Shown here piece after piece: positions 38,005 to 46,256 of a stretch of 64,000 nucleotides of DNA. The stretch lies in NCBI RefSeq assembly GCF_018987265.1, contig NZ_CP076853.1, positions 4,286,228 through 4,350,227 on the forward strand, in the 5' to 3' direction. Positions within the stretch are counted from its first letter, which is position 1, and every line of letters starts with the position of its first letter. This DNA comes from Rhizobium sp. WYJ-E13. GTDB lineage: Bacteria > Pseudomonadota > Alphaproteobacteria > Rhizobiales > Rhizobiaceae. The notes below the pieces were generated by a model. It did not search any database. It saw nothing but the letters and a program-made list of their open reading frames with translations, and was not told the origin of the DNA. The position numbers and the translations under genes were made by a program.

Positions 38005-38805
38005 TCAGCTGGCAAAATGCGCGATGATTTTACGGACCGCTTCCGCGGAAGGCAGGGTGCCGCGCGCGGCAGTCCCTGCAGATGGTGGCCCGACGCGGAC
38101 GGAATATCCGCCGAGCTGGTTCGCCACGCCGAACATCGCCTCGTCTGTCAGGTCATCGCCGATGGCGATCGGATGACGGCCATTGAATGGCGGAGTTGCG
38201 AGAAAGCTCTCCAATGCATCGCCCTTGTTGGCTCTGGCCGGACGGATTTCGAGAACCATCTTGCCGCGCTGCAGCGTCCAGTCCGGTCCCGCGCGGTTCA
38301 TGAAACGCTGCATCACCTCCGCAAGTTCCGCCTGCCGCGCCGGCGCAAGGCGGAAATGGGCGGCGACGGCCGCGCCCTTGTCCTCGATGAGAATGCCGGT
38401 CCAGCCTGCCGTCTCCGCCCTCAGTTCGATCTTCAGCCTCTCGAATTCGGCTGTCGGCTCCACCTTGAAGATGCTGCCGTCAGGGCCGCGGCGCTCGGCG
38501 CCATGCAGGCCGGCGATGGGAAACTGGAAGGGGGCGAAGAGGCGGTCGGCATAGGAGAGGCCTCTGCCCGTCACCAGCGCCAGTGCGCCGCCGAGCTTCT
38601 GCGACAGCGCGTCGAGCTGCGCCGGAAGCAATGGCGGCACGAATATCTCATCGGGCGTCGGCGCGAGATCGAGGAGCGTGCCGTCGATATCGAGAAAGAG
38701 GGCACCGTCTTGGAGATATGAAGAGAGCGTGGAGAGGGTTTCATCCTGCTGGGAAGCGCCGCCGCCGGATGGCGGAGCTTCTGATAGCTGATTGCGGTTT
38801 GCCAT
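38005..38805 (-). CDS. otsB: Trehalose-6-phosphate phosphatase
   Basis: Removes phosphate from trehalose-6-phosphate to finish trehalose synthesis. The 266-residue HAD enzyme has motif I LFLDIDGTLLDLAPTPDE near residue 37, LVTGRGLSYADRLF, GLHGAERRGPDG, and the late motif AIGDDLTDEAMF. It is the first gene of the otsBA pair. ATG 38805 is used; the first about 30 residues are low-complexity Gly/Ser/Gln. Confidence 0.95.
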   Translation of the reverse strand: MANRNQLSEAPPSGGGASQQDETLSTLSSYLQDGALFLDIDGTLLDLAPTPDEIFVPPLLPAQLDALSQKLGGALALVTGRGLSYADRLFAPFQFPIAGLHGAERRGPDGSIFKVEPTAEFERLKIELRAETAGWTGILIEDKGAAVAAHFRLAPARQAELAEVMQRFMNRAGPDWTLQRGKMVLEIRPARANKGDALESFLATPPFNGRHPIAIGDDLTDEAMFGVANQLGGYSVRVGPPSAGTAARGTLPSAEAVRKIIAHFAS

Positions 38806-38853
38806 GTCCGGGAAACTAGGTCAGCCCGGCCCTCCGGCAACCCTCAACCACCT

Positions 38854-40392
38854 TCAATCCGCCGGAGGACTGGCGGGACGCTCGGCATAAAAGGCCTTTG
38901 CATCCGCCGTGAAAGCGGCGCGCTGGCCGGCGGTCGTATAGAACATGTGGCCGCCGCGATAGAGCTTCAGTGACACGCGATTGTCCGCAAGCGACGGCGG
39001 AAGATGATCGACCACGTAGCGGCTGACGCCGTAGGGTGTCACGAGATCGCTGTAGCCATGGGCGATCAGTAGCTGGAAGGACGGGTTGGTAGCGAGCATC
39101 TGCCTGATGTCGTCGGTGGCGCTTGCCTGGAAACGTGAACCGCCGCCGCGGCCGCTGCCCCACTCCCAGCGCTGGCTGATATCGTTCTCGAGAAGGGTGT
39201 AGGTCATCTCTGTCTTGAAGCCGAGTTCGTTGCGGGCATAGTCGGCAAAGGCGCCGCCATAGGCGCGGGCGAACCCGTCGAGGATTGGGTCGTTGCCGCG
39301 GTCCTGATCGGATTCCGGGTAGGGATCAGGTGTTGCGAAGGAGGCGTCATAGGGGCTCATCACTTCGCCGCCCTGCTGGCCGGAATGCTTGACGAAAACA
39401 TCGCCGAGGAAGCCGCGATTGCGGATAACGACATCCTGCGGAATGCCGGTGAGGCTGGAGATCTTGCTGTAGAAGGCTGCTGCCCCATCGCCCGTCGGTG
39501 CGGGGCCGGCAAGCGTTGTGAGATACTCGCCAAGCGCAAAACTCTCAGCGTCGCGCTGGCCGGATTCGCTGAAGCTCTTGCGCCGGTCGGCTTCGGCGGC
39601 TGCCAATGAGGGGAATTCCAGTGCGGCACCCAGCGCGAACTGGTCGGCATTGAACATCAACTGCCCTTCGAGCAGCGGCGACAACATGACGGTGCCGGCG
39701 ATGATGATGCCCTGGCTTTCCTGCAGCGAGGACGCCACTTTGGCGGCGCGGAACCCGCCATAACTTTCGCCGAGCAGGTATTTCGGCGAATTGGCGCGGT
39801 TGTTATGGGCGATGTAAAGCGCGATCGTCTTCGCCATCGTCTGCGCGTCAGTGCCGACCTTGTAATAGTTCGAGGCGTCGTCGGCCTTCACCGTGCGGCT
39901 CCAGCCGGTGCCGATGGGATCGATCAGCACGAGATCGGTGAAATCGAGCCAGCTATGCGTGTTATCGACGAGCTTGGCATTTGCGCCGTCACGACCATCG
40001 GGACCGAAATCCAGCACCTTCGGGCCGACGAGGCCGAGATGCAGGAATGCGGAAGCCGCACCCGGCCCGCCATTGAAGGCGAAGGTGATCGGCCGGTTTG
40101 GCCCGGTATCCTTGGCGACATAAGCAGTGTAGAAAATTGCAGCGTTCTGCCCACCATCCTGGCCAAAGAGATCGAGCGTGCCGGCGGTCGCAGTGTAGGC
40201 GATCTTGCGCCCATCGGCTGCCGTAAGCACGTGTTCGGTGACGGAATCGGCTGGCAATAATTTGAGCATGCCCGCGCGTGCCGAATCCTGTTGGGCTGGC
40301 GCGGGGCGCTCACTGGGCTCCTGCGCGAAGGCAAGGGACGGCCCGAGCGTGGCAGTCAGCGCGGCGAAGAAAAGCAGGGATCGGAAGCGCAA
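38854..40392 (-). CDS. S10-family serine carboxypeptidase-like exported peptidase
   Basis: A 512-residue exported protein. GESYGGFRAAKVASSL carries the serine nucleophile, IAHGYSDLVTPYGVSRYV the Asp and LYRGGHMFYT the His, in S10 carboxypeptidase order; FNGGPGAASAFLHLGLVGP is the oxyanion-region motif. The start is unusual: no ATG fits, but TTG at 40392 has a perfect GGAGGAG seven bases upstream and gives an immediate Sec signal (RFRSLLFFAALTATLGPSLAFA). ATG codons further upstream (to 40464) add residues before the signal and lack a ribosome site. Likely a periplasmic peptidase; substrate unknown. Confidence 0.85.
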   Translation of the reverse strand: MRFRSLLFFAALTATLGPSLAFAQEPSERPAPAQQDSARAGMLKLLPADSVTEHVLTAADGRKIAYTATAGTLDLFGQDGGQNAAIFYTAYVAKDTGPNRPITFAFNGGPGAASAFLHLGLVGPKVLDFGPDGRDGANAKLVDNTHSWLDFTDLVLIDPIGTGWSRTVKADDASNYYKVGTDAQTMAKTIALYIAHNNRANSPKYLLGESYGGFRAAKVASSLQESQGIIIAGTVMLSPLLEGQLMFNADQFALGAALEFPSLAAAEADRRKSFSESGQRDAESFALGEYLTTLAGPAPTGDGAAAFYSKISSLTGIPQDVVIRNRGFLGDVFVKHSGQQGGEVMSPYDASFATPDPYPESDQDRGNDPILDGFARAYGGAFADYARNELGFKTEMTYTLLENDISQRWEWGSGRGGGSRFQASATDDIRQMLATNPSFQLLIAHGYSDLVTPYGVSRYVVDHLPPSLADNRVSLKLYRGGHMFYTTAGQRAAFTADAKAFYAERPASPPAD

Positions 40393-40492
40393 GTATATCT
40401 CCTCCGGCGGGTGCGGGATGCGGTTGAGATAGGGTAGCAGCCGCATCTCTTCGATGTGCATCAAGAGATGGTGATGTGCAAGTGAGCCTGGC

Positions 40493-41779
40493 TCATTCGC
40501 CCTTCTCGATGGTACGCGTATTCACATGCAGCGCCCGTCCTGCCTGCCACCCGTTGAAGGCCGCACCAAGGCCGAGCGCAACGAAAAGCACTGCGCACCA
40601 GGCAAAGCTTCCCGTCCAGCCGCGGATCAGTCCGACGATGAACGGGCCGATTGCGGCGAGCAGATAGCCGACGCATTGCGCCATGCCGGAAAGGTGAGCG
40701 GCGACATGCGGATCGCGCGAACGCAGCACGATGGTTGTCATCGCCGCAGCAATGAGCCCGCCCTGGCCGATCCCCTGCAGGACAGCCCAGACCCAGACGG
40801 AAGAAAGTGGTGCGAAGAGCAGACCGAGAAGTGCTGCGACGGAGAAAGCGCAGAGCGTCACATTGATAAGGCGCTGGTCTTTACCGCGCACGGCAATGTG
40901 CGGCACGACGAGGCAGGCGGCCGCCTGCACCATGACGGATGCGGAGACGATGCCGCCAGCCGTAACGCCATCAAGCCCGCGCTCACGCAAGATCGGCACC
41001 AGCCAGCCGAAGACGCAATAGGCGAGTGCCGACTGCAGGCCCATGAAAAGCGTGACCTGCCAGGCGAGCTTGTCCCGCCATAGCCCTTCGACGCGAAAAC
41101 CGCTGCGCCGCGGCTGTCGACCGCTCGCAATGACCTGCGGCAGCCAGATCAGCCCAGTGACGAGAACGGGCAAGGCCCAGACGGCGAGCGCGCCTTCCAG
41201 CGAGCCGCCAAGTGCATGTTCGATCGGCAGCGTCAGGCCGGCAGCACTTGCAGCACCTGCGCAGAGCGCCATCGTATAGAGGCCGGTCATCAGAGCCGCA
41301 TTCGCAGCGAAGTCGCGCTTTACCAGTCCGGGCAGCAACACGTTGCCGACGGCGATCGCAGCACCCGCAAGTGCGGTGCCGAGAAAAAGCAGCGGAATGG
41401 AAGAAAGGCCGCGCAGTGCCGTGCCGAGGGTCAGCAGCAGGAGTACGCCAAGCAGTGTCCGTTCCGAGCCGATGCGCTGGGCAAGTCGCGGAGCCAGCGG
41501 TGAAAAGGCGCCGAGGCAGACGACAGGAAGCGTCGTTAGAAGACTGGCGCCGAGTGGCGACAGGCCGAGCTCGATACGGATTTCCGGCAGAAGGGCGGAA
41601 GCGCTGGAAAACAGCGGCCGCAGATTAAACGCGATCAGCACGAGGCTGGCACCGAGTAGGAAGCGGGCAGTCATGCTCTGCTTCTGCGGCGGCAGCGGTG
41701 CCGGCACACTGTCGATTTCGGCATCGATCATCGTCTCGTCGACGGCGTCGAGCGCGGCATTCTGTATGGACATGGTCAT
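40493..41779 (-). CDS. CynX/NimT-family MFS transporter
   Basis: A 428-residue inner-membrane protein with twelve hydrophobic segments. The stretch LIAFNLRPLFSSASALLPEIRIELGLSP after the first helix and LGLQSALAYCVFGWLVPILRERG in the second half are typical of the CynX/NimT branch (cyanate, nitroimidazole and other export or uptake). Start ATG 41779 overlaps the stop of the upstream GntR gene by four bases (ATGA), so regulator and transporter form a two-gene operon. The real substrate is unknown. Confidence 0.87.
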   Translation of the reverse strand: MTMSIQNAALDAVDETMIDAEIDSVPAPLPPQKQSMTARFLLGASLVLIAFNLRPLFSSASALLPEIRIELGLSPLGASLLTTLPVVCLGAFSPLAPRLAQRIGSERTLLGVLLLLTLGTALRGLSSIPLLFLGTALAGAAIAVGNVLLPGLVKRDFAANAALMTGLYTMALCAGAASAAGLTLPIEHALGGSLEGALAVWALPVLVTGLIWLPQVIASGRQPRRSGFRVEGLWRDKLAWQVTLFMGLQSALAYCVFGWLVPILRERGLDGVTAGGIVSASVMVQAAACLVVPHIAVRGKDQRLINVTLCAFSVAALLGLLFAPLSSVWVWAVLQGIGQGGLIAAAMTTIVLRSRDPHVAAHLSGMAQCVGYLLAAIGPFIVGLIRGWTGSFAWCAVLFVALGLGAAFNGWQAGRALHVNTRTIEKGE

Positions 41780-42459
41780 GAAAGAAGCATCCGGTCGAGG
41801 GCGGAAAGGACAGGCGCCATGAAGTCGCGCACGGCTGCATCGGCCTTGCCGGGATCGCCGGTCTCGATGGCGTCGACGATCGCCTGATGTGCCTGCATGT
41901 CGGGCTCGGGGATCGCCTTATCGAGTGTGGCGGCAATGGTCTCTGCGATCGAAGTGGAGAAGAAATCATAGATCTCGATCATCGCCCGGTTGCCGGAGGC
42001 GGCGATGACGGCCTTGTGGAAGGCAAGGTCGCGTTCGATGAAGCCTGCCGGATCGCCGCCTTCATAATTGCCACGCTCGGCAAGCAGCACGCGAAGCCCG
42101 GCGATGGCGTCGGGCGTCTTGCGGATGGCGGCCAGACGTGCGCCTTCGACATCGAGCGCGCAGCGCGCCTCGAACTGGTCGCGCAGGCTGGCGCGCCGCG
42201 CCATGGTGAGCGGCAGGCTGTTATCGGTGATCGAGAGCACATAAGTGCCGGAGCCCTGTCGCGTTTCCAGGAGGCCTTGCGAGACGAGAACGCGCACGGC
42301 TTCGCGCACCGTACCGCGACTGACCGACAGCATAGCCGAGAGCGAGGCTTCGTTCGGCAGTTTCTCGCCGACAGCCCAGCGCTTGGCGAGGATCTCGCTG
42401 CGGATCGCTTCGCTGGCCGTGTCGGCAAGATTGGTCTTGCTGAGAGGTTGCATGTGCAT
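41776..42459 (-). CDS. GntR-family regulator, FadR/FCD subgroup
   Basis: A 227-residue regulator. The N-terminal wHTH is LADTASEAIRSEILAKRWAVGEKLPNEASLSAMLSVSRGTVREAVRVLVSQGLLETRQGSGTYV; the C-terminal all-helical FCD domain binds a small organic acid or sugar acid with a metal. Two in-frame ATGs, at 42459 and 42453, lie inside or just beyond a perfect 41-bp palindrome, and no Shine-Dalgarno is evident, so the mRNA could be leaderless or nearly so. It very probably represses itself and the MFS gene by binding that palindrome. Confidence 0.9.
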   Translation of the reverse strand: MHMQPLSKTNLADTASEAIRSEILAKRWAVGEKLPNEASLSAMLSVSRGTVREAVRVLVSQGLLETRQGSGTYVLSITDNSLPLTMARRASLRDQFEARCALDVEGARLAAIRKTPDAIAGLRVLLAERGNYEGGDPAGFIERDLAFHKAVIAASGNRAMIEIYDFFSTSIAETIAATLDKAIPEPDMQAHQAIVDAIETGDPGKADAAVRDFMAPVLSALDRMLLS

Positions 42460-42496
42460 TATTCATAAAGTCATCCGATGACTTTATGAATAATGC
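42456..42496. promoter_or_regulatory. Perfect 41-bp palindrome at the gntR start (probable autoregulatory operator)
   Basis: Arms of 20 bp (42456-42475 and 42477-42496) around one central base (42476) are exact reverse complements. The core GTCATC-C-GATGAC fits the GT...AC type operator expected for FCD-GntR proteins. The palindrome covers the first start codon of the regulator, so binding would block its transcription or translation. It may also form a hairpin in the mRNA. Confidence 0.75.
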
Positions 42497-42533
42497 TGTT
42501 CCTCTTGAGCGTCAATGGCTCAATGAAGGCAAT

Positions 42534-42561
42534 AAAAAAAGGGCCGCTTTCGCGACCCTTT
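42534..42561 (-). terminator. GAAA-tetraloop rho-independent terminator
   Basis: In - strand RNA a 10-bp stem AAAGGGUCGC / GCGGCCCUUU (one G-U pair) closes a GAAA tetraloop and is followed by seven U. It lies about 60 bp after the stop of the 23-codon ORF and before gntR, so it would end a short transcript from near 42725. Confidence 0.85.
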
Positions 42562-42620
42562 CCATGAGGTTTGGCCTGTAATTGGCCGGACCGTCTTATG
42601 CGGTCCCAGGAAGGCTGGGT

Positions 42621-42692
42621 TTAGAACGAGGGCTGCCTCGCTTTCATCACCACTTCCATGCCCATTACGAGGTCCGAAAACTCATTAGACAT
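42621..42692 (-). CDS. Candidate 23-residue small protein or leader peptide
   Basis: ATG 42692 is preceded by AAGGAAGGTG at ideal spacing, and the frame reads MSNEFSDLVMGMEVVMKARQ plus PSF before TAA. A promoter-like pair TTGCAT-N16-TACTTT lies at 42730-42757. Between the stop and the strong terminator at 42534-42561 are three small hairpins (CCCAG/CTGGG, GGACCG/CGGTCC, GGCC/GGCC). Together this looks like an independent transcript of about 170-200 nt encoding a small protein, or a structured RNA with a short frame. I do not recognise the peptide. The rest of 42700-43002 is AT-rich spacer with no further gene seen. Confidence 0.55.
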   Translation of the reverse strand: MSNEFSDLVMGMEVVMKARQPSF

Positions 42693-43002
42693 TGGATCAC
42701 CTTCCTTTCGTTACGTTGACGATGATCTAAAAGTAGGCTGATTCCCCTGAGATGCAAGAGGAAAACGCGTGGCTGCCTTTTAGCCGGAATCTGGATATGT
42801 CGTTCAGTTATCTGATTTTCTGTCGTTGCGATCACGCAAATCCATATCGTTTTTGCGGAAAGTGATCTTGGCCGGCGTCAAGAATTCGTCATCTTCGTCT
42901 TGCAAATCGGGTGGCTGTTAAGCCGTTGTTAGCCGTAGGATTCGACAATCCAAGACGTTTTCAGCATTTCAGCCGCGGCAGGCGGCGGGCCGGAGCAAGA
43001 GC

Positions 43003-43815
43003 ATGTGTCGCTGGGCAGCCTATCGCGGAGACCCCCTCTATCTGGAGGAGCTGGTATCTTCGCCCGCCCATTCCCTGATCGAGCAATCCCATTGCGCCAC
43101 CCGCGCCAAGACGGCGACGAACGGCGATGGCTTCGGCATTGCCTGGTATGGTGACCGACCGGAGCCGGGCCGCTACCGCGATATCCTGCCGGCCTGGTCC
43201 GACTGCAATCTGAAGAGCCTTGCGCGGCAGATCCGCTCGCCGCTTTTCCTTGCCCATGTGCGGGCCGCGACCGGCGGCGGCACGCGGCGCGACAACTGCC
43301 ATCCCTTCACGCATGAAACCTGGTCCTTCATGCATAACGGCCAGATTTCCGGTTTCGAGCGTCTGCGCCGGCCGATGGAAACCATGCTGGATGACGAGCT
43401 CTTCAACGCCCGCACCGGCACGACGGATTCCGAGCTCCTGTTTCTTCTCGCTCTGCAGTTCGGTCTTCGGGATGCACCGATCGCTGCCATGGCGCAGACC
43501 ATCGCTTTCGTCGAAGGCCTGGCGGAAGGTATTCTGGGATCCGTGCTGCTGCGCTTCACCGCTGCCTTCTCGGATGGAAAGTCTCTTTACGCGGTCCGCT
43601 ATGCTACTGACCGCAAAGCGCCGACCCTCTATGGATCGCCGCTTGCCAAGGGCTACTGCCTCGTGTCGGAGCCGCTGAACGATGATGGCGATGCGTGGCA
43701 GGAAATTCCCGATGGCAGTGCCGTGACCGTCGGCGTCGACGGTTTGGAGATCACGGCTTTCCAGCCCGAAAAGCGTGCATCCGCAAGATTGGAGCCCGTC
43801 TCTATTCCCGCATGA
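43003..43815 (+). CDS. Class II glutamine amidotransferase (YafJ/EgtC-like)
   Basis: A 270-residue Ntn-hydrolase. MCRWAAYRG exposes the catalytic Cys2 after Met removal; NGDGFGIAWYG, LAHVRAATGGGTRRDNCHPF and WSFMHNGQISGF are the class II amidotransferase motifs that bind glutamine or a gamma-glutamyl group. GGAG is seven bases before the start. The M-C-R start resembles EgtC, which removes the glutamyl group in ergothioneine synthesis, but no egtB or egtD is beside it, so YafJ-type with unknown acceptor is the safe call. It overlaps the convergent coaBC by 14 bp. Confidence 0.85.
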   Translation: MCRWAAYRGDPLYLEELVSSPAHSLIEQSHCATRAKTATNGDGFGIAWYGDRPEPGRYRDILPAWSDCNLKSLARQIRSPLFLAHVRAATGGGTRRDNCHPFTHETWSFMHNGQISGFERLRRPMETMLDDELFNARTGTTDSELLFLLALQFGLRDAPIAAMAQTIAFVEGLAEGILGSVLLRFTAAFSDGKSLYAVRYATDRKAPTLYGSPLAKGYCLVSEPLNDDGDAWQEIPDGSAVTVGVDGLEITAFQPEKRASARLEPVSIPA

Positions 43816-45013
43816 GCCGCTCGGCGATCAGCGCGGCCAGCCGCTCTGCCACTTCATCCTTGGAAAGATCGGGCCATTGTTCGATACCGTCGCGGCGGAT
43901 GAGTTTTACGCTGTTGCGCGTCCCGCCCATGATGCCGGTCGATGGTGAAACGTCATTGGCGACGATCAGGTCCGCACCTTTGCGCTCAAGCTTCAGCTTG
44001 GCATTGGCCTCGACATCCTGTGTCTCTGCGGCAAAGCCGATCACCAGTTTCGGCCGCGTCGTATGATGACCGACGGTCTTGAGAATGTCGGGGTTCTCCG
44101 TCAGCGCCAGCGTCGGAATGGATTCGCCCGGATGTTTCTTGATCTTCTGATCGGCAGCCGAGGCAACGCGCCAGTCGGCAACAGCAGCCACCATCACGGC
44201 GACATCGGCGGGGAGGGCGGCAAGCACCGCATCGCGCATCTCCTCGGCTCGTTCGACAGGCACCACCCTGACACCGACGGGATCGGGAATGGTCACGGGA
44301 CCGGACACCAGCGTTACATCGGCGCCGAGCCGCGCAAGTGCCGCGGCAATGGCATGCCCCTGCCGGCCCGAGGAGCGGTTGGCGATGTAGCGTACCGGAT
44401 CGATCGGCTCATGCGTCGGGCCTGATGTGACGATCGCCCGCTTGCCGGCAAGCGGCTTCGGACCGTCATGGAGAAGAGCTTCGGCAGCAGCGACGATCTC
44501 CAGAGGCTCGGCCATCCGGCCCGTGCCCGCTTCACGGCTTTCCGCCATCTCACCGGCCATAGGGCCGATGAAGCGGATGCCGTCCCGCCGCAAGGTCTCG
44601 ACATTGCGTTTTGTCGCCGGATGCGTCCACATTTTCGGGTTCATCGCCGGTGCCGCAAGCACCGGCCGGTCGGTGGCGAGCAGCACGGTGGAGGCGAGAT
44701 CGTCGGCAAGGCCATGCGCCATCTTCGCCATCAGGTCGGCGGTGGCGGGCGCAATCAGCACCAGGTCACAATCGCGCGCCAGCCGGATATGGCCAACATC
44801 CTGTTCGTCCTGGCGGGAAAAGAGGTCGGTGAAGACATGGTCGGCTGCCAATGCTCCAACCGCCAGCGGAGTCACGAACTCCTGCGCACCCCTTGTCATG
44901 ATCGGGCGCACGGAAGCGCCGCGTTCCCCCAGGCGTCGGATGAGATCGAGGCTCTTATAGGCCGCGATGCCGCCCGAGATGATGAGGAGGATGCGTTTGC
45001 CGCTGAGAGTCAT
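43802..45013 (-). CDS. coaBC: Bifunctional phosphopantothenoylcysteine decarboxylase/synthetase
   Basis: Two steps of coenzyme A synthesis: CoaB joins 4'-phosphopantothenate and cysteine (CTP), CoaC decarboxylates the product with FMN. The 403 residues begin KRILLIISGGIAAYKSLDLIRRL (CoaC flavodoxin-like), with APAMNPKMW as the active-site block, and continue with CoaB: VTSGPTHEPIDPVRYIANRSSGRQGHAIA and the KKHPGESIPTLALTENPDIL region. ATG 45013 is chosen: it starts the conserved domain. The same frame stays open far upstream to 46063 through antisense of the EamA gene, which is not part of the protein. Confidence 0.95.
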   Translation of the reverse strand: MTLSGKRILLIISGGIAAYKSLDLIRRLGERGASVRPIMTRGAQEFVTPLAVGALAADHVFTDLFSRQDEQDVGHIRLARDCDLVLIAPATADLMAKMAHGLADDLASTVLLATDRPVLAAPAMNPKMWTHPATKRNVETLRRDGIRFIGPMAGEMAESREAGTGRMAEPLEIVAAAEALLHDGPKPLAGKRAIVTSGPTHEPIDPVRYIANRSSGRQGHAIAAALARLGADVTLVSGPVTIPDPVGVRVVPVERAEEMRDAVLAALPADVAVMVAAVADWRVASAADQKIKKHPGESIPTLALTENPDILKTVGHHTTRPKLVIGFAAETQDVEANAKLKLERKGADLIVANDVSPSTGIMGGTRNSVKLIRRDGIEQWPDLSKDEVAERLAALIAERLMRE

Positions 45014-45084
45014 GTTTTTCCCTGCCGCTTCTCTGAACGGGTAAGACCCTAAGCCTTTGGCGGAAAACATGCAATCACCGGCGC

Positions 45085-46005
45085 TCAGGCGTGTTTGACC
45101 CGCTTTGCCGTGAAGATCGCGATCGCCATGCCGACGCCGATCAGCTGCAGGATCGCGCCGCCGGCCTCGGCTACGGTCGGCATGCGCTGCTCGAACAGGA
45201 AGCCATAAAACAGGCCGAAGACGGTTTCCGCAACGATCAGCTGCGCAGCAAGCGCCAGCGGCAGAAGGCGCGAGGCAATCATCCAGCACAGCGTGGCAAG
45301 CCACGAGCCGGCAATGCCCATGATTGTCGCCCACAGCACGAAGTGAAAGGTCTGCGAACTGGTGAAGCTGACAGTCTCCCCGAGCGAGGTGAAGGGCAGG
45401 AGGACGAGTGCGCCGATGCCGGCGCCGATCCCCTGCAAGGCGGTCCAGTGCATGGCGCTTGGCGCATCCTGCGACTGCATGACCGCAGCGCTCATCATGC
45501 CATAGGCGACCCAGAGCGCCAGTCCGATCAGCGCGGCGACGATGCCGAGGAGGATTTCCGGCTGATCGCTGGCGGATGTCGTGGCGAAGATCGAGACATT
45601 CACCCAGCCGATGCCGACGCCTATCAGGATCAGCGGTATTGCCAGTGTTCTCCAGTCGATGGACCGGTCCTTGAGATTGGCGATGATGGCAAGCAATCCA
45701 GGCATCGTGCCGATGACGAGCGGTGGAATGGCGGTGCCTGCGTAACGCACGGCATAGGAAATACTCATGAAGTAGCCGACATAACCGATGCTGCCGAGCG
45801 CAATGCCGGTCAGAACAAGCGACCGCCGCAAACCCACCGGACGAAAGCGCGGATTGATCATCAGGATAAGGCTGACGACGGCAAAAAGCCCGTAGCGTGC
45901 CACCGTCAGGTCGATCGCCGTATAGGGCGCGACGACGCGCGGGGCGACGAAGCTCAGCCCCCATAGCGCGCAGGTGGCAAGACCGCACAGGATGCCGATC
46001 AGCAT
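45085..46005 (-). CDS. EamA/DMT-family transporter
   Basis: A 306-residue inner-membrane protein with ten hydrophobic segments (GILCGLATCALWGLSFVAPRVV at the start; TIMGIAGSWLATLCWMIAS late). Family members export metabolites such as amino acids or drugs; substrate unknown. It lies 71 bp before coaBC on the same strand and may share its transcript. It is not closely similar in sequence to the other EamA protein at 31877-32785. Confidence 0.88.
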   Translation of the reverse strand: MLIGILCGLATCALWGLSFVAPRVVAPYTAIDLTVARYGLFAVVSLILMINPRFRPVGLRRSLVLTGIALGSIGYVGYFMSISYAVRYAGTAIPPLVIGTMPGLLAIIANLKDRSIDWRTLAIPLILIGVGIGWVNVSIFATTSASDQPEILLGIVAALIGLALWVAYGMMSAAVMQSQDAPSAMHWTALQGIGAGIGALVLLPFTSLGETVSFTSSQTFHFVLWATIMGIAGSWLATLCWMIASRLLPLALAAQLIVAETVFGLFYGFLFEQRMPTVAEAGGAILQLIGVGMAIAIFTAKRVKHA

Positions 46006-46169
46006 GTGAAACTCCGAAGAGGTGGGGACCGGGCTCCGGGAGAAAGGGATCGGGAGCTGTCACGGAAAGATGTTGTCTAGCCCGATATGCCCTATCACGC
46101 GGTTAAAAAGGGCCTACCTGCGACATGGCCAGGGCGGGTTTGGCAAACAGGATTTTATTACTGCTTTAA

Positions 46170-46206
46170 AGTCACTAATCATGTGACTGAAGCGCACTTC
46201 AGTCAC
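46170..46206. promoter_or_regulatory. Operator-like inverted repeats before the NmrA gene
   Basis: Two linked dyads: AGTCAC-TAATCAT-GTGACT at 46170-46188 and a perfect 10-bp repeat GTGACTGAAG-CGCA-CTTCAGTCAC at 46183-46206, sharing the GTGACT half. They lie 51-87 bp before ATG 46257, where a promoter is expected. HxlR-family repressors of quinone-oxidoreductase genes use AGTNAC-type dyads, so a trans-acting HxlR protein is the best guess; no such gene is adjacent. Confidence 0.55.
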
Positions 46207-46256
46207 AGACCGTGTAGCAGCATAGTGGTGCCAACCCAATATAGGAGTTGCTCCCC

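Noticed and set aside
43802..46063. A single 753-residue protein containing coaBC
   Set aside because: The first 350 residues are antisense of the EamA transporter; CoaBC homology starts at 45013.
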